From Bacteroidia bacterium (GTDB taxonomy: Bacteria; Bacteroidota; Bacteroidia; UKL13-3), in the NCBI GenBank assembly GCA_025454975.1, contig JALONK010000014.1, forward strand, positions 1 through 64,000: 64,000 nt of DNA, read 5' to 3'. The stretch's first letter is position 1. Each line of letters starts with the position of its first letter. The notes below the pieces were generated by a model. That model worked only from the letters and a program-made list of their open reading frames with translations, had not been told where the DNA came from and did no database searches. The translations under genes and the position numbers were made by a program. Of this stretch, positions 54,592 through 62,198 are shown piece after piece.

Positions 54592-55365
54592 TTATTCTAA
54601 TTCAATATTTTTTATATACACATTTACCTTTCCGCTTACTAAACCCATTATTTTAGTATTTTCTTCATAGGTACTAAATCCACTATAAACAGATTTCCAA
54701 CGTGCCCCGTTTTTAAATTTTATTACGTAATACGGACTATTATAAATATTTCCTAAAATGGTTTGCCTTCTTTGTACATCCAACAGCTCTTCAACATGTG
54801 CGTAGGCGTATTTTGTTGTACCTAATCCCCAAAAAGAATTTACCTTTATTTCTTCATCACCGAAAGTGGTAAACCAATCAAACATCATTAGGGTAAACAA
54901 TATCATAATGAAAGTATATAATCGGTTGAATCGAGCCATTGTAGTAACAAAATCATTTTTGAATTTAGCGTTTACAAAATATAAAAACTCTTCCCAATCT
55001 GTTAAGATATAATTATAATTTAAGGTACTGATCAACTGAACTAGTAATAAGTATGACAATAAAATGGCATGAAGCCAAATCATTAAATCAAAAGGAACAA
55101 CAATAATTTTTACATCAGCCAAAAAGTCTAAACGTAATAGAATTAATTTATTAAGCAACCAATGTAATCCGTATGTACAAATTGGCATACCAACAATAAA
55201 TCCTATAACCGAATTGTTGTAAAATACCTTAAAGCGCTCTTTTAGTTCAGAATCAGTAAGAGTTGATGTGTAAGTAAATGGTTGAATAGGCACAAATCGG
55301 TTAAGCATTTTATATGCAAAACCTAAAATTAACAGAAGTATAGCTAAATTAATAATCGCAGACAT
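54592..55365 (-). CDS. Polytopic membrane protein of unknown function
   Basis: 257 aa, four predicted membrane segments (IINLAILLLILGFAYKML, SVIGFIVGMPICTYGLHWLL, DLMIWLHAILLSYLLLVQLI, LYTFIMILFTLMMFDWF) and a C-terminal soluble domain (about 170-257) with VNSFWGLGTTKYAYAHVEEL. No family recognised. The ATG at 55365 puts the first helix near the start; 16 further residues upstream are possible. Flanked by the trans-sulfuration gene and a 265-bp gap. Confidence 0.65.
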   Translation of the reverse strand: MSAIINLAILLLILGFAYKMLNRFVPIQPFTYTSTLTDSELKERFKVFYNNSVIGFIVGMPICTYGLHWLLNKLILLRLDFLADVKIIVVPFDLMIWLHAILLSYLLLVQLISTLNYNYILTDWEEFLYFVNAKFKNDFVTTMARFNRLYTFIMILFTLMMFDWFTTFGDEEIKVNSFWGLGTTKYAYAHVEELLDVQRRQTILGNIYNSPYYVIKFKNGARWKSVYSGFSTYEENTKIMGLVSGKVNVYIKNIELE

Positions 55366-55630
55366 AGCTCTTTTCGATGTGCAAATTAATAGCACAATGT
55401 GATTTTTTAACACAAATTTTATATTAATGGTTGAATTTTAATGTTAAAGCAACTGTAATCAATAGCTTTACTATCAAATTATCAATGAGTTCGGCAAAGA
55501 AGCATTAAAAGGTATTTTAATCTTGTTTAAGTTTATGATAAAAAGCGTATTTAAAACAATTGGCTATGCTTAGATGAACAAACGAAGGAATTGCAATTAA
55601 AGAATTTTAAACCTTCAAAACCGATGACAA

Positions 55631-55951
55631 TTATTTTCTTTTGGATTGCTTTTTCAAATATTTATCCAATTCATTAAATCCGGTATTCCAAAACTGTTCG
55701 TATTGTTTTAACCAATAAAATACTTCATCCAAGTTGTTTAAAGTTAAAGTACAATACTTTTCACGACCATATTGTTTTATTGTTACTAAACCACTCTCTT
55801 CAAGATATTTTAGTTGCTTGGTTACTGCTTGTCGGCTTATGTATGAAAAGTTTTCGGCAAGCTGATTAATATTTAACTCCTCCTTGGCTAAAGTTTCTAT
55901 AATTGCTCGCCTCGTTGGATCGGCTATTGCCGCAAATGGATCTCTATTCAT
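55631..55951 (-). CDS. ArsR-family transcriptional regulator
   Basis: 106 aa winged-helix repressor. It has PFAAIADPTRRAIIETLAKE at the N-terminus (the ArsR start) and a recognition helix in YISRQAVTKQLKYLEESGLV. No metal-binding Cys cluster (ELCVC) is present, so it belongs to the SRPBCC-partner type rather than metal sensors. It overlaps the upstream SRPBCC gene by 4 bp and is the last gene of a three-gene operon; autorepression through the palindrome at 57.25 kb is plausible. Confidence 0.88.
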   Translation of the reverse strand: MNRDPFAAIADPTRRAIIETLAKEELNINQLAENFSYISRQAVTKQLKYLEESGLVTIKQYGREKYCTLTLNNLDEVFYWLKQYEQFWNTGFNELDKYLKKQSKRK

Positions 55952-56364
55952 ACTTGAAAATATTTATTTATTTTTTTAGTTAATAACGACTCCCACCCTT
56001 TACCTAAAATATAACGAACAATATAACGATTAATGAGTCCTTCAAAACCACTGTGACTAAAATAAAGCATGGTGCCTTCTGGAACAGCAACCAACCTGAA
56101 TGTTACTAATGTAGGTTTTTTCAACGGACCACCCTGCCAAGTGTATTGTAAGAATGATGGTATGGTAAAATCAACTATTTCACAGCGTACTATCCCATCA
56201 AACCCTGGCTGTGGCTTAGTTCTAAAAGTAAATGTTCTGTTCTTTTCTAAAACAAAATCGGTAGGCATTAACCATTCTGATAAAGCATCAGCATTGGATA
56301 GAGCATTCCATACGGTTTCTATATCGTAAGGAAATAACTTGTTGATTTCAATTGTATTTTTCAT
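55948..56364 (-). CDS. SRPBCC/AHSA1-domain protein
   Basis: 138-aa START-like/AHSA1 fold: IEINKLFPYDIETVWNALSN (3-22), DALSEWLMPTDF, FLQYTWQGGPLKKPTLVTF and LYFSHSGFEGL. Such proteins have a hydrophobic cavity and are regularly encoded beside an ArsR regulator, as here. A ligand is not known. Overlaps both neighbours by 4 bp. Confidence 0.85.
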   Translation of the reverse strand: MKNTIEINKLFPYDIETVWNALSNADALSEWLMPTDFVLEKNRTFTFRTKPQPGFDGIVRCEIVDFTIPSFLQYTWQGGPLKKPTLVTFRLVAVPEGTMLYFSHSGFEGLINRYIVRYILGKGWESLLTKKINKYFQV

Positions 56365-56912
56365 TTGTTATCATTTATTGCTACTTTAACATATGCTTTT
56401 ATTTCACTCATTGTTGATTCGGTTACTGTAAGCATTTTATTAATGCGTGTTGATCCTCCAATATTAGCCGCAGGCAAAAGATTTGGTGTTGGAATTGATC
56501 GTATGTTCAATCCTAAAACCACTTCACCTTTTTTTACAGTTATCACAGCAAACTGATTCTTGGCATAAAATGGAATATAAGTTTTACAAGGTTTGATTTG
56601 CACAGCCGAATCCAATCCCATTATCAATTGTTTAATCTGATGATATATTGTTAATTGAGGTTCGGTTTTAAATATCCCCTCTTCATAGCCTGTTGTATCT
56701 ATGTAAGGTTGTTCGCCATGCATACGCCATACAATGGTTTGTGCTTGAACATGTCCTAATCCAAAATCATTCTTTAACTTATGTAAAACCTCACTATTCG
56801 ACGATTCATTCAATGATTTAGCAATAACGATCCATTGTTCTAAAGTTTTGCCTGTTTTAGTTTGCAAGTTTTTAATAATTGCTTCTTGCATCTGTGCTGC
56901 CGATAAAGCCAT
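56361..56912 (-). CDS. DUF4287/DUF5655 domain protein
   Basis: 183 aa. The N-terminal DUF4287 block (MQEAIIKNLQTKTGKTLEQW, about 7-26, and HKLKNDFGLGHVQAQTIVWR) is followed by a DUF5655-type domain (about 95-183: YIPFYAKNQFAVITVKKGEV, DKMLTVTESTMSEI-like end). It is the first gene of an operon with the SRPBCC and ArsR genes. The start at 56912 is chosen because the upstream extension reads poorly. Its promoter is probably the palindrome-bearing site 316 bp upstream, giving a long leader. Confidence 0.78.
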   Translation of the reverse strand: MALSAAQMQEAIIKNLQTKTGKTLEQWIVIAKSLNESSNSEVLHKLKNDFGLGHVQAQTIVWRMHGEQPYIDTTGYEEGIFKTEPQLTIYHQIKQLIMGLDSAVQIKPCKTYIPFYAKNQFAVITVKKGEVVLGLNIRSIPTPNLLPAANIGGSTRINKMLTVTESTMSEIKAYVKVAINDNK

Positions 56913-57416
56913 TAATTCTAAAATTAAAAAGTTGAACTCAAATATCTGACTGTAAATTTCACCACACACAGCATTTGCTTAACCATTCTGATTAAGAAAT
57001 GCATTATGCTATGAACATATACACCGTCATGTTTTTTAATTGTTGTCACCAAATTTATAAGCCTTTTTAATGTATAATTTTAAATGTGAACCTTTTACTT
57101 AATAAGAAGGAATGGTGCTCATAATACCATTAACCACTTAGCAGAAAAGATGAACAATTAAATTAAATAAAGTAACCTACAATTATTTATTGCATCATCT
57201 ATTATTACCGATGAGTAAAATAATTAATGCAACTAAACGGTTGCAAATATATATACGCAACCGTTTAGTTGCAAATGAAAAACACATTAAATTTTAATCG
57301 TACATCGCCACCATTATCTTTCATATGAATGACATTGACAATTTTATTGAGATGAGTTAGCCTTAATAACAATAACAACCGGCATAAATTGTCATGTTCC
57401 AGCGTTTAAAAATAAA
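56913..57416. other. Long upstream region of the DUF4287-SRPBCC-ArsR operon
   Basis: About 500 bp with no credible gene; only ORFs of up to 26 codons start in it on the minus strand. A palindrome laid over a consensus promoter lies at 57228-57275. If transcription starts there, the mRNA leader to 56912 would be about 320 nt. Confidence 0.5.
57228..57275 (-). promoter_or_regulatory. Palindromic operator overlapping a Bacteroidota promoter
   Basis: GCAACTAAACGGTTGC (57229-57244) and its exact inverse GCAACCGTTTAGTTGC (57257-57272) are separated by 12 bp. On the minus strand a promoter fits perfectly over them: TTTG (57275-57272), 20 nt, TATATTTG (57251-57244). One arm fills the spacer between the promoter elements and the other covers the start site. 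Each arm is itself an imperfect palindrome (GCAAC...GTTGC), so two repressor dimers could bind. The likely regulator is the ArsR protein at 55631-55951. Confidence 0.7.
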
Positions 57417-57914
57417 TTAACCTTGTGTGTGATAACGAAACTTTAAGGTAGACTTTGCCACACCAAAATCGGCAGGAAGTTCAGTTTTTTCTAATAATAT
57501 AAATCCTATTTTTATCAGCGCTTGATGATGAATACAATGCTCGATATTAAATAATAATTCACGATGATAATTGGATGCAACGATATTATGTTCGCCTAAG
57601 TATAGGCTAACTAACGAAAGGTTTTTATCAGGTAATTCTAAAGCTACGACAATTTGAGCAATACAATCAATTGCATAATCTATGTTCGATTCAATTAGTA
57701 CTTGCCGTTCCCGTTCATCATAGTTTATAACACCTGTAAAATACCCTTTATTTAGTTGTTGGAATAATTCAATAATATGACGTGTGTGACCACCAATGGT
57801 TGAATTACCAAGTAAGGATAATGGTTTAATATACTCGTCATAAGTTAATAAATTGATTGCTGACAATAATTGCAACAGCACCTCTCTTGCTTGCATGGTT
57901 ACGGTATGTTCCAT
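57417..57914 (-). CDS. DinB-family protein (redox operon)
   Basis: 165 aa, four-helix DinB-like fold. Metal-ligand type His residues lie in TIGGHTRHIIELFQQL (about 40-55) and NIEHCIHHQALIKIGF. It is the last gene of an operon with MsrB-MsrA, DoxX and YHS genes; its start codon overlaps the MsrBA stop by one base. Some DinB members use bacillithiol or similar thiols, which would fit a redox-repair operon, but this is inference. Confidence 0.75.
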   Translation of the reverse strand: MEHTVTMQAREVLLQLLSAINLLTYDEYIKPLSLLGNSTIGGHTRHIIELFQQLNKGYFTGVINYDERERQVLIESNIDYAIDCIAQIVVALELPDKNLSLVSLYLGEHNIVASNYHRELLFNIEHCIHHQALIKIGFILLEKTELPADFGVAKSTLKFRYHTQG

Positions 57915-58957
57915 TATTTATCGGTTTTAAGTTTATCAGCAAATACTTTTTTAAGTTTATCTAACTTAGGCTGTATAACAATTCTGCAATAAGGCTCATT
58001 CTTGTTTAGGTTATAATAAGCTTGATGCATATCTTCTGCTTTATAAAAAGTACTAAAAGCTACTACTTCAGTTACTATTGGTTTTGAATAAACTTTATTA
58101 TCTGTTAATGCTTTAATAGCTTGCAGTGCTTGCTGTTGTTGACTTAAATTGGTATAAAATATGGCTGAACGGTACTGAGAACCAATATCAGCTCCTTGTT
58201 GATTTAAAGTGGTTGGATCATGAATAGTAAAAAAAACTTCAAGTAAGGATGTAAAAGAAATTATACTTGGATCAAAAATAACCTGAACTACTTCGGCATA
58301 ACCCGAATTTCCTGATGATACTGTAACATAATCGGGGTGCGGAGTTTGTCCACCGGAATAGCCTGAAACAACTGATTTAACTCCTTTCAACGATTCGAAA
58401 GCTGCTTCGATACACCAAAAACATCCACCTGCAAATATTGCTGTATCCATAGACAAAACACCGTTATTTAGTGTTGCAGGTTCAAAAGTTAGTGAAGTTG
58501 AGTTAACACAATACCTTAAACCTGTTGCTGTTGGTCCGTCGTCGAATAAATGTCCTAAATGACCACCGCAATTAGCACAAGTTATTTCAACACGTTCCAT
58601 TCCATGAGAAGTATCTCTTGTTTGTTTAATTTTACCACCTGCAATTTCTTTATCAAAGCTTGGCCAACCGCAATGTGAGTCGAACTTCATTTGGTGGGTG
58701 AATAAAGCAGTTCCACATCCTGCGCATGAATAAACACCATGATCTTTTGTAAATACAAACTTACCACTATACGGTCGGTCGGTTCCTTTTTCCCTTAAAA
58801 TAAAGTATTGTTCAGGAGTAAGTCGTTGCTTCCATTCAGCCTCAGACATAGTTTTATGTGTTGATGTAGTGTCGGTAGATTGATTTGATGGTGACTGAGC
58901 ACAACAGCCCAACGTAAGTATTGATAAACACCACACCATAATTATACGATATATCAT
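57914..58957 (-). CDS. msrBA: Bifunctional methionine sulfoxide reductase MsrB-MsrA, lipoprotein
   Basis: 347 aa in the order MsrB then MsrA. A lipoprotein signal (MIYRIIMVWCLSILTLGCC) implies an outer or periplasmic location. MsrB (about 40-165) has zinc Cys pairs in CAGCG and CANCGG and the catalytic Cys in GLRYCVNSTSL. MsrA (about 170-340) has the catalytic Cys in FAGGCFWCIEAAF and GQTPHPDYVTVSSGN. Together they repair R- and S-sulfoxides of methionine in exported proteins. It overlaps DoxX by 4 bp and DinB by 1 bp. Confidence 0.94.
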   Translation of the reverse strand: MIYRIIMVWCLSILTLGCCAQSPSNQSTDTTSTHKTMSEAEWKQRLTPEQYFILREKGTDRPYSGKFVFTKDHGVYSCAGCGTALFTHQMKFDSHCGWPSFDKEIAGGKIKQTRDTSHGMERVEITCANCGGHLGHLFDDGPTATGLRYCVNSTSLTFEPATLNNGVLSMDTAIFAGGCFWCIEAAFESLKGVKSVVSGYSGGQTPHPDYVTVSSGNSGYAEVVQVIFDPSIISFTSLLEVFFTIHDPTTLNQQGADIGSQYRSAIFYTNLSQQQQALQAIKALTDNKVYSKPIVTEVVAFSTFYKAEDMHQAYYNLNKNEPYCRIVIQPKLDKLKKVFADKLKTDK

Positions 58958-59349
58958 TTGAGTAATTTTAGCACGTATGTGAATAGGTTAATTTTATTGA
59001 TTACTAAATACAATATGCTTGATATAAAAACAACCAAAGCTAGTGTAAATAATCCTCCTCCATCACCTTGAACATTAAAACCTAACACCAAAAAATGTGA
59101 ACCTATTGCTCCAATAATAATTCCTAATGATGCAATAATACCAAGTGTTTTAGTTTTAGGTAACGCCACTAAACAGGCAATTATCAATTCTAATATTCCT
59201 AATGTAATTCGTCCCCATGGTTCAACACCCAACTCAGTAAAAATATGAACAGAATCAGGATGAGCAGTAAATTTGAAATATAAAGTTTGCAACAAAATAA
59301 CAGCAATGGTTATTCTTAATAAAGATGAGATAATTATTGTCGTTTTCAT
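58954..59349 (-). CDS. DoxX-family membrane protein
   Basis: 131 aa, four helices of the DoxX/MauE kind. An N-terminal segment (LLRITIAVILLQTLYFKFTA) is followed by FTELGVEPWGRITLGILELI, a second pair with GLGIIIGAIGSHFLVLG and a last helix. DoxX-like proteins are quinone- or thiol-linked membrane redox partners. Placed directly before MsrB-MsrA (4-bp overlap), it may supply electrons to the periplasmic Msr. Confidence 0.75.
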   Translation of the reverse strand: MKTTIIISSLLRITIAVILLQTLYFKFTAHPDSVHIFTELGVEPWGRITLGILELIIACLVALPKTKTLGIIASLGIIIGAIGSHFLVLGFNVQGDGGGLFTLALVVFISSILYLVINKINLFTYVLKLLK

Positions 59350-59356
59350 AAAGTAA

Positions 59357-59824
59357 TTAATTAGATGTTAGCTTTAACCAATTTGCATCGGCTTTAATTT
59401 TTAAATTCTTTTCATCCTTATTCCAACTTGTGAGGGTATTGTTTAAATAAGCATTATAAAATAAGTACAATTTCCCATCTAAAATTTTAAATGTTTCAGG
59501 ATCAACTTCTACTTTCTTACCATAATCGCCCATTGCATAAGCGCACCATCCCCCATATTGTGGTTCGTATTTAACAGGATTGGTTAAAAATATTTTTTTA
59601 TTGGTTTCAGTACTGAAATAATAAATAGCACCCTGAACATGTGCTGATATCAGTTTGTTACCTTTAACTGCCTTCCCGGCAATAAAATAAGCAACGGGAT
59701 CATATCCCTGAATAGCTAATCCTTTTTCAAGATTGTAATGTTTTAAGCGATTAACTGTTGAGTTTTGAGCAATCAATTGAACCGTAACACCGATGCAAAT
59801 GATTAGAATAAATTGTTTCATCAT
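59357..59824 (-). CDS. YHS-domain exported protein
   Basis: 155 aa. Signal peptide (MKQFILIICIGVTVQLIAQN) then a YHS-type domain: LKHYNLEKGLAIQGYDPVAY, AGKAVKGNKL, YFSTETNKKIFLTNPVKYEP, GGWCAYAMGDYGKKV. YHS domains are thought to bind metal. First gene of the operon YHS-DoxX-MsrBA-DinB and so likely the first product of a periplasmic metal/redox repair unit. Start taken at 59824; the ATG at 59821 is equally possible. Confidence 0.82.
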   Translation of the reverse strand: MMKQFILIICIGVTVQLIAQNSTVNRLKHYNLEKGLAIQGYDPVAYFIAGKAVKGNKLISAHVQGAIYYFSTETNKKIFLTNPVKYEPQYGGWCAYAMGDYGKKVEVDPETFKILDGKLYLFYNAYLNNTLTSWNKDEKNLKIKADANWLKLTSN

Positions 59825-59846
59825 AAATTTTGTTTAATTGATGAAA

Positions 59847-59854
59847 CAAAAGTA
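59847..59854 (-). promoter_or_regulatory. Bacteroidota -7-like box for the YHS-Msr operon
   Basis: TACTTTTG on the minus strand matches TAnnTTTG and ends 22 nt before the ATG at 59824. A 9-bp inverted repeat (GTTTCATCA at 59815-59823 and TGATGAAAC at 59839-59847) overlaps the leader and touches the box. Confidence 0.45.
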
Positions 59855-59881
59855 GTAGGCACGGAAATGCTGTTTTGTAAA

Positions 59882-60580
59882 CTATTTTACATCTTGAGCA
59901 ACTTTTTTAAAAAGTTTTATATCAGGAATGGCAATTTCTTTTTGCGTGTAACTAAGTATACCTTCATGCTCCAATTCTTTAAACAAGGATATAATTGTTT
60001 GTCGGGTGGTGCATATTAACTGAGCAATGTCGAGCTGAGTTAAATAATTAGGTAATACATAAGAATTTTGTTGCACCTGTTCTTTTTCTAAAATCATATC
60101 CAACAGTAATATTAAACGGGTTTTGGCATCTTTAAACAGGATATTTTTATAACTATTCTGAATCTTTTTAAAATTAAACCCTATAAATTTTATATAGTTT
60201 AATGCAAAATCTGGCTTTTTATACATTACTTCTTCCAAGTTTTTACGAAAGAATGTACACAAGATTGCCTCATCTGATACTACTTTAAAAAATTCATTCG
60301 ATTGTTCTGACTTTTCTAAACTTAAATCACCGAACAAATCACCCTTTTGTAAAATATCTATAAGCAATTCAGAGCCATCATCATTAATTCGAACAAGTTT
60401 AATTGTGCCTTGCTTTAAAAAATAAATACGTTCGTTATCATTATAAGGCAAGTCAATAATTTCATTCTTCTTTGATTTCTTAAACTTCTTTAAAATGCAT
60501 AAAGCATCAATCTCTGCAAAGCTTAAATTCTTGAATAATTTATGTTCATGTAAATACCAATATTTTAAATCTGAATACAT
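59882..60580 (-). CDS. Crp/Fnr-family transcriptional regulator
   Basis: 232 aa. A cyclic-nucleotide-binding-like sensor domain (about 20-140; YFLKQGTIKLVRINDDGSEL, GDLFGDLSL) and a Crp-type helix-turn-helix (about 178-210; LTQLDIAQLICTTRQTIISL). No Fnr-type N-terminal Cys cluster is present. The sensor pocket lacks the usual Arg-Ser phosphate clamp for cAMP by eye. It is upstream of the YHS-Msr operon on the same strand and probably regulates it. Confidence 0.88.
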   Translation of the reverse strand: MYSDLKYWYLHEHKLFKNLSFAEIDALCILKKFKKSKKNEIIDLPYNDNERIYFLKQGTIKLVRINDDGSELLIDILQKGDLFGDLSLEKSEQSNEFFKVVSDEAILCTFFRKNLEEVMYKKPDFALNYIKFIGFNFKKIQNSYKNILFKDAKTRLILLLDMILEKEQVQQNSYVLPNYLTQLDIAQLICTTRQTIISLFKELEHEGILSYTQKEIAIPDIKLFKKVAQDVK

Positions 60581-60699
60581 GCAATAGTTTAATTAATCGT
60601 AAGATGTATATAATTTGCAATTCAAAAAACTGCATCAACCCAAAACTAATTAATTTAAGTTATCATACAAGCATTATCATCATTAAAAAACGGTTATGA

Positions 60700-61047
60700 T
60701 TACACCCGGTCGCCTACTAAAACCTTAGTGATATTACCACTTTCTTTAGTAACCAACCATAATAAATATGGAGCAAAAAAAACGATCCCCAAAACACTTG
60801 CTAAACTAGCGATTAGCCACGATGAAAGTTTATATTGATTGCGCCAAACCACCCAGACACCTGACAAAATCAGGTAACAAGAAAAATCAAGATTAAATTG
60901 TCCATTCCAATCAAGTGTTAAGATATTTTTTATAAACACCGGAAACAAATTAAATCCTTCATGATAACCTACAACAGTAGTATATAAGATTAAAAGTAGT
61001 GATTGGAAGCCGAGCAGAATGACGAACAAATGAGATTTATTTTTCAT
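60700..61047 (-). CDS. Small polytopic membrane protein A
   Basis: 115 aa, four predicted helices (LFVILLGFQSLLLILYTTVV, LNILTL-type segment near LDWNGQFNLDFSCYLI, LIASLASVLGIVFFAPYL). No family recognised. It begins 11 bp inside the upstream gene's end, so the two are co-translated. The ATG at 61047 gives the cleanest membrane topology. Confidence 0.6.
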   Translation of the reverse strand: MKNKSHLFVILLGFQSLLLILYTTVVGYHEGFNLFPVFIKNILTLDWNGQFNLDFSCYLILSGVWVVWRNQYKLSSWLIASLASVLGIVFFAPYLLWLVTKESGNITKVLVGDRV

Positions 61048-61492
61048 GATAAACATTTTCATTAATGGAAAACCAAAAAGGTCCCACAGCAATAAACAAA
61101 ACTAAAACATTAAATAACACATTAGACGCATGTGAAGATAGTATGCTCCCTATTGAGTCTAACATAAACCAAGCAATAATCCCAAATAAAACCGCTTTTC
61201 GAACCTCATTAGGTGCTTTATCAAAAACAAAATACCTTAGTGCTAAAATACATACTCCCCAACCAAACAAAAAACCTCCGGTTAATGCAGATAAAAACCG
61301 CATACTCGCACCTTCATAAAATTGTTTCCCATCTATTGGCCAACTTAATAAATCTAAAGTTATAGCAGCAGAATAATCAAAGTCAGGAATGGTACCTAAA
61401 CAAAAAACAGGACCAAATGAACCTATTATAAAGGCTGTGACGCTCAGATATTGTTTTTGAAATTTTAATGAGCGATAAAATGCAGTTTTCAT
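61037..61492 (-). CDS. Small polytopic membrane protein B
   Basis: 151 aa, about four helices (LSVTAFIIGSFGPVFCLGTI, FLSALTGGFLFGWGVCILAL, KAVLFGIIAWFMLDSIGSIL, LFNVLVLFIAVGPFWFSI). No family recognised. It lies between the TetR regulator (40-bp gap) and membrane protein A (11-bp overlap), all on the minus strand; the regulator may control this small pair. Confidence 0.6.
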   Translation of the reverse strand: MKTAFYRSLKFQKQYLSVTAFIIGSFGPVFCLGTIPDFDYSAAITLDLLSWPIDGKQFYEGASMRFLSALTGGFLFGWGVCILALRYFVFDKAPNEVRKAVLFGIIAWFMLDSIGSILSSHASNVLFNVLVLFIAVGPFWFSINENVYHEK

Positions 61493-61531
61493 GTTGCGAT
61501 ATTATCTGTCATCTTATTAAAATTTTAGACG

Positions 61532-62080
61532 CTAGCGTACATTTTCAGATTCAAATTGTTTAGTAATATCCTTAAGTTGATTAAAATACTGAAGTAACCA
61601 TTCCTTATTCAGGTTTTCTGCATTGATAAGTAAAAAAAAGTTTTCAAGTGCCAACGTAAAAATCCCCTCAGCCTGCTTAATTGTTAACTTCAATCCGGTA
61701 TCCTTTAACCACAACCTTACAAAGTCATTACCAATTATTGCATTTGATTGTTCCAGGGTATGTTTAAATTTTGGTTGATGCGCGTGCACGCGTAATTGCC
61801 GATTAAACAATAAATCAACCTTATGCTCCACCAAAATATTGATAAGGTCAGGCTCAATATGTTTGGCCTCTTTTTCTTTATTAGCCATACATAATGATTG
61901 CTTTAAATGATAGGCAAGCAACTCGTCAACAAAAATATCAATATCAGCAAAAAAATGATAAAACGAAGATTTACTTATTCCAACATTTTTAGCTATTTGC
62001 TCAACTTTTAATGCAGATAAACCATGATAAGCAAAAGCCTCATAGCCTTTGCTTATCCATACATCAGCCTTATACTTCAT
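61532..62080 (-). CDS. TetR/AcrR-family transcriptional regulator
   Basis: 182 aa. The N-terminal helix-turn-helix is LSALKVEQIAKNVGISKSSF followed by YHFFADIDIFVDELLAYHLK (about 20-60). The C-terminal ligand-binding domain is divergent and cannot be assigned a ligand. It is followed at 40 bp by two small membrane-protein genes, a common TetR arrangement for efflux or stress proteins. Confidence 0.88.
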   Translation of the reverse strand: MKYKADVWISKGYEAFAYHGLSALKVEQIAKNVGISKSSFYHFFADIDIFVDELLAYHLKQSLCMANKEKEAKHIEPDLINILVEHKVDLLFNRQLRVHAHQPKFKHTLEQSNAIIGNDFVRLWLKDTGLKLTIKQAEGIFTLALENFFLLINAENLNKEWLLQYFNQLKDITKQFESENVR

Positions 62081-62105
62081 GATAAATAATTAGTATATTA
62101 CAAAA

Positions 62106-62113
62106 CAAAAGTA
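62106..62113 (-). promoter_or_regulatory. Bacteroidota -7-like box for the TetR gene
   Basis: TACTTTTG on the minus strand matches TAnnTTTG and ends 25 nt before the ATG at 62080, a normal leader length. A -33 TTTG at the standard spacing is not seen. Confidence 0.4.
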
Positions 62114-62198
62114 AATATATCTTCTTATCAATTGAATGAATGAGCAGAATACTCATGAAGTTAAAGCAATGATCTGTACATTAACCGGTAAAAATGAT

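Noticed and set aside
55414-55630. Protein-like open stretches in the gap between the membrane protein and the ArsR gene
   Set aside because: Short, without start codons, in conflicting frames; no gene can be supported.
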